64,000 nucleotides of DNA from Candidatus Binataceae bacterium. GTDB lineage: Bacteria; Desulfobacterota; Binatia; Binatales; Binataceae. Where the stretch lies: NCBI GenBank assembly GCA_015478645.1, contig JADMIL010000001.1, positions 182,039 through 246,038 on the forward strand, written 5' to 3'. The notes beneath the pieces are model-generated. The model was not told where the DNA came from. It worked only from the letters and a program-made list of their open reading frames with translations, and searched no databases. The translations under genes were made by a program, and so were the position numbers. Shown here piece by piece: positions 63,841 through 64,000 of the stretch. The first letter of the stretch is position 1. Each line of letters starts with the position of its first letter.

Positions 63841-64000
63841 TTTCGTTTACGAGTCGGTTTGACTCCCAGCGCCTTGCGGAACGCGCGGTAGGCGGCTTCG
63901 ACCCGCGGCTGGTCGGCCTCGGTCTTCACGTCCGGGGGCTGGCGATTCGCATGAAAGTACAGCACATCGGGCGAGATGCCGACAATCTTCGCGAGTTGCT
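63837..64000 (-). CDS. XRE-family regulator, partial at window edge
   Basis: Only the C-terminal end is present; the gene continues beyond 64000. The visible part reads QLAKIVGISPDVLYFHANRQPP then a basic tail GVKPTRKRK. Its TGA overlaps the ATG of the ImmA/IrrE gene, the normal pairing of repressor and antirepressor peptidase. It is probably from a mobile element next to tRNA-Pro. Confidence 0.7.
   Translation of the reverse strand, partial: QLAKIVGISPDVLYFHANRQPPDVKTEADQPRVEAAYRAFRKALGVKPTRKRK

Overview
The window is a GC-rich bacterial chromosome segment, probably from a metagenome-derived Deltaproteobacteria-like lineage. Binatota-type genomes come to mind because of CaiB CoA-transferases, a MaoC-like hydratase, an F420/LLM-type oxidoreductase, NtrBC and MlaC-type proteins, and the scattered GTCATTCTGAGCG repeats. 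This placement is inference from gene content only. Genes are dense, often overlap by ATGA or GTGA, and run on both strands. No rRNA, CRISPR array or complete prophage is present.

Left third (1-22.1 kb): an AMP-forming acyl-CoA synthetase, a MlaC-like secreted protein, a DOPA-dioxygenase-family protein and an amidase, then two consecutive large hybrid histidine kinases (5.8-11.5 kb). A catabolic, CoA-flavoured stretch follows: HCCA-isomerase-like protein, FlK-like thioesterase, MaoC-like hydratase, Xaa-Pro aminopeptidase, SMP-30 lactonase, and two translationally coupled class III CoA-transferases. An ECF-type vitamin/metal importer (S, fused double ATPase, T) closes this part.

Middle (22.4-33.8 kb): a Vsr / C5-methyltransferase / GIY-YIG nuclease type II restriction module of the Eco29kI kind, then SDR, ispF, moeA, a lytic transglycosylase, ntrB-ntrC and thiE. 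From 34 to 42.4 kb, mostly on the minus strand, lies a polyphosphate-flavoured group: SixA phosphatase, CHAD protein, Ppx/GppA, DUF155 membrane protein and polyphosphate glucokinase, next to a TIGR03960-type radical SAM protein.

Right third: fdhD, LLM oxidoreductase, an HAD-III protein preceded by a six-unit 17-bp array, and a class III aminotransferase. A divergent cluster follows with ATP-grasp, nucleotidyltransferase, HAD, CDP-alcohol phosphotransferase and B12-type radical SAM genes, which looks like an uncharacterised head-group pathway. An AT-richer island with a second restriction system (methyltransferase, controller protein with a C-box, candidate nuclease) separates it from panD-panC-panB. 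PDZ, MBL-fold, coaX and SDR genes follow. The window ends at tRNA-Pro(GGG) beside a frameshifted ImmA/IrrE gene and an XRE regulator.

Two dispersed repeat families mark the window. Family A is a 108-bp palindromic MITE with GGAACCTCTGCAC ends and CTAG/CTAA target duplications; one copy is interrupted by a second, 96-bp MITE. Family B is a REP-like repeat that always contains CCGCGG, the expected target of the Eco29kI-type nuclease encoded nearby.
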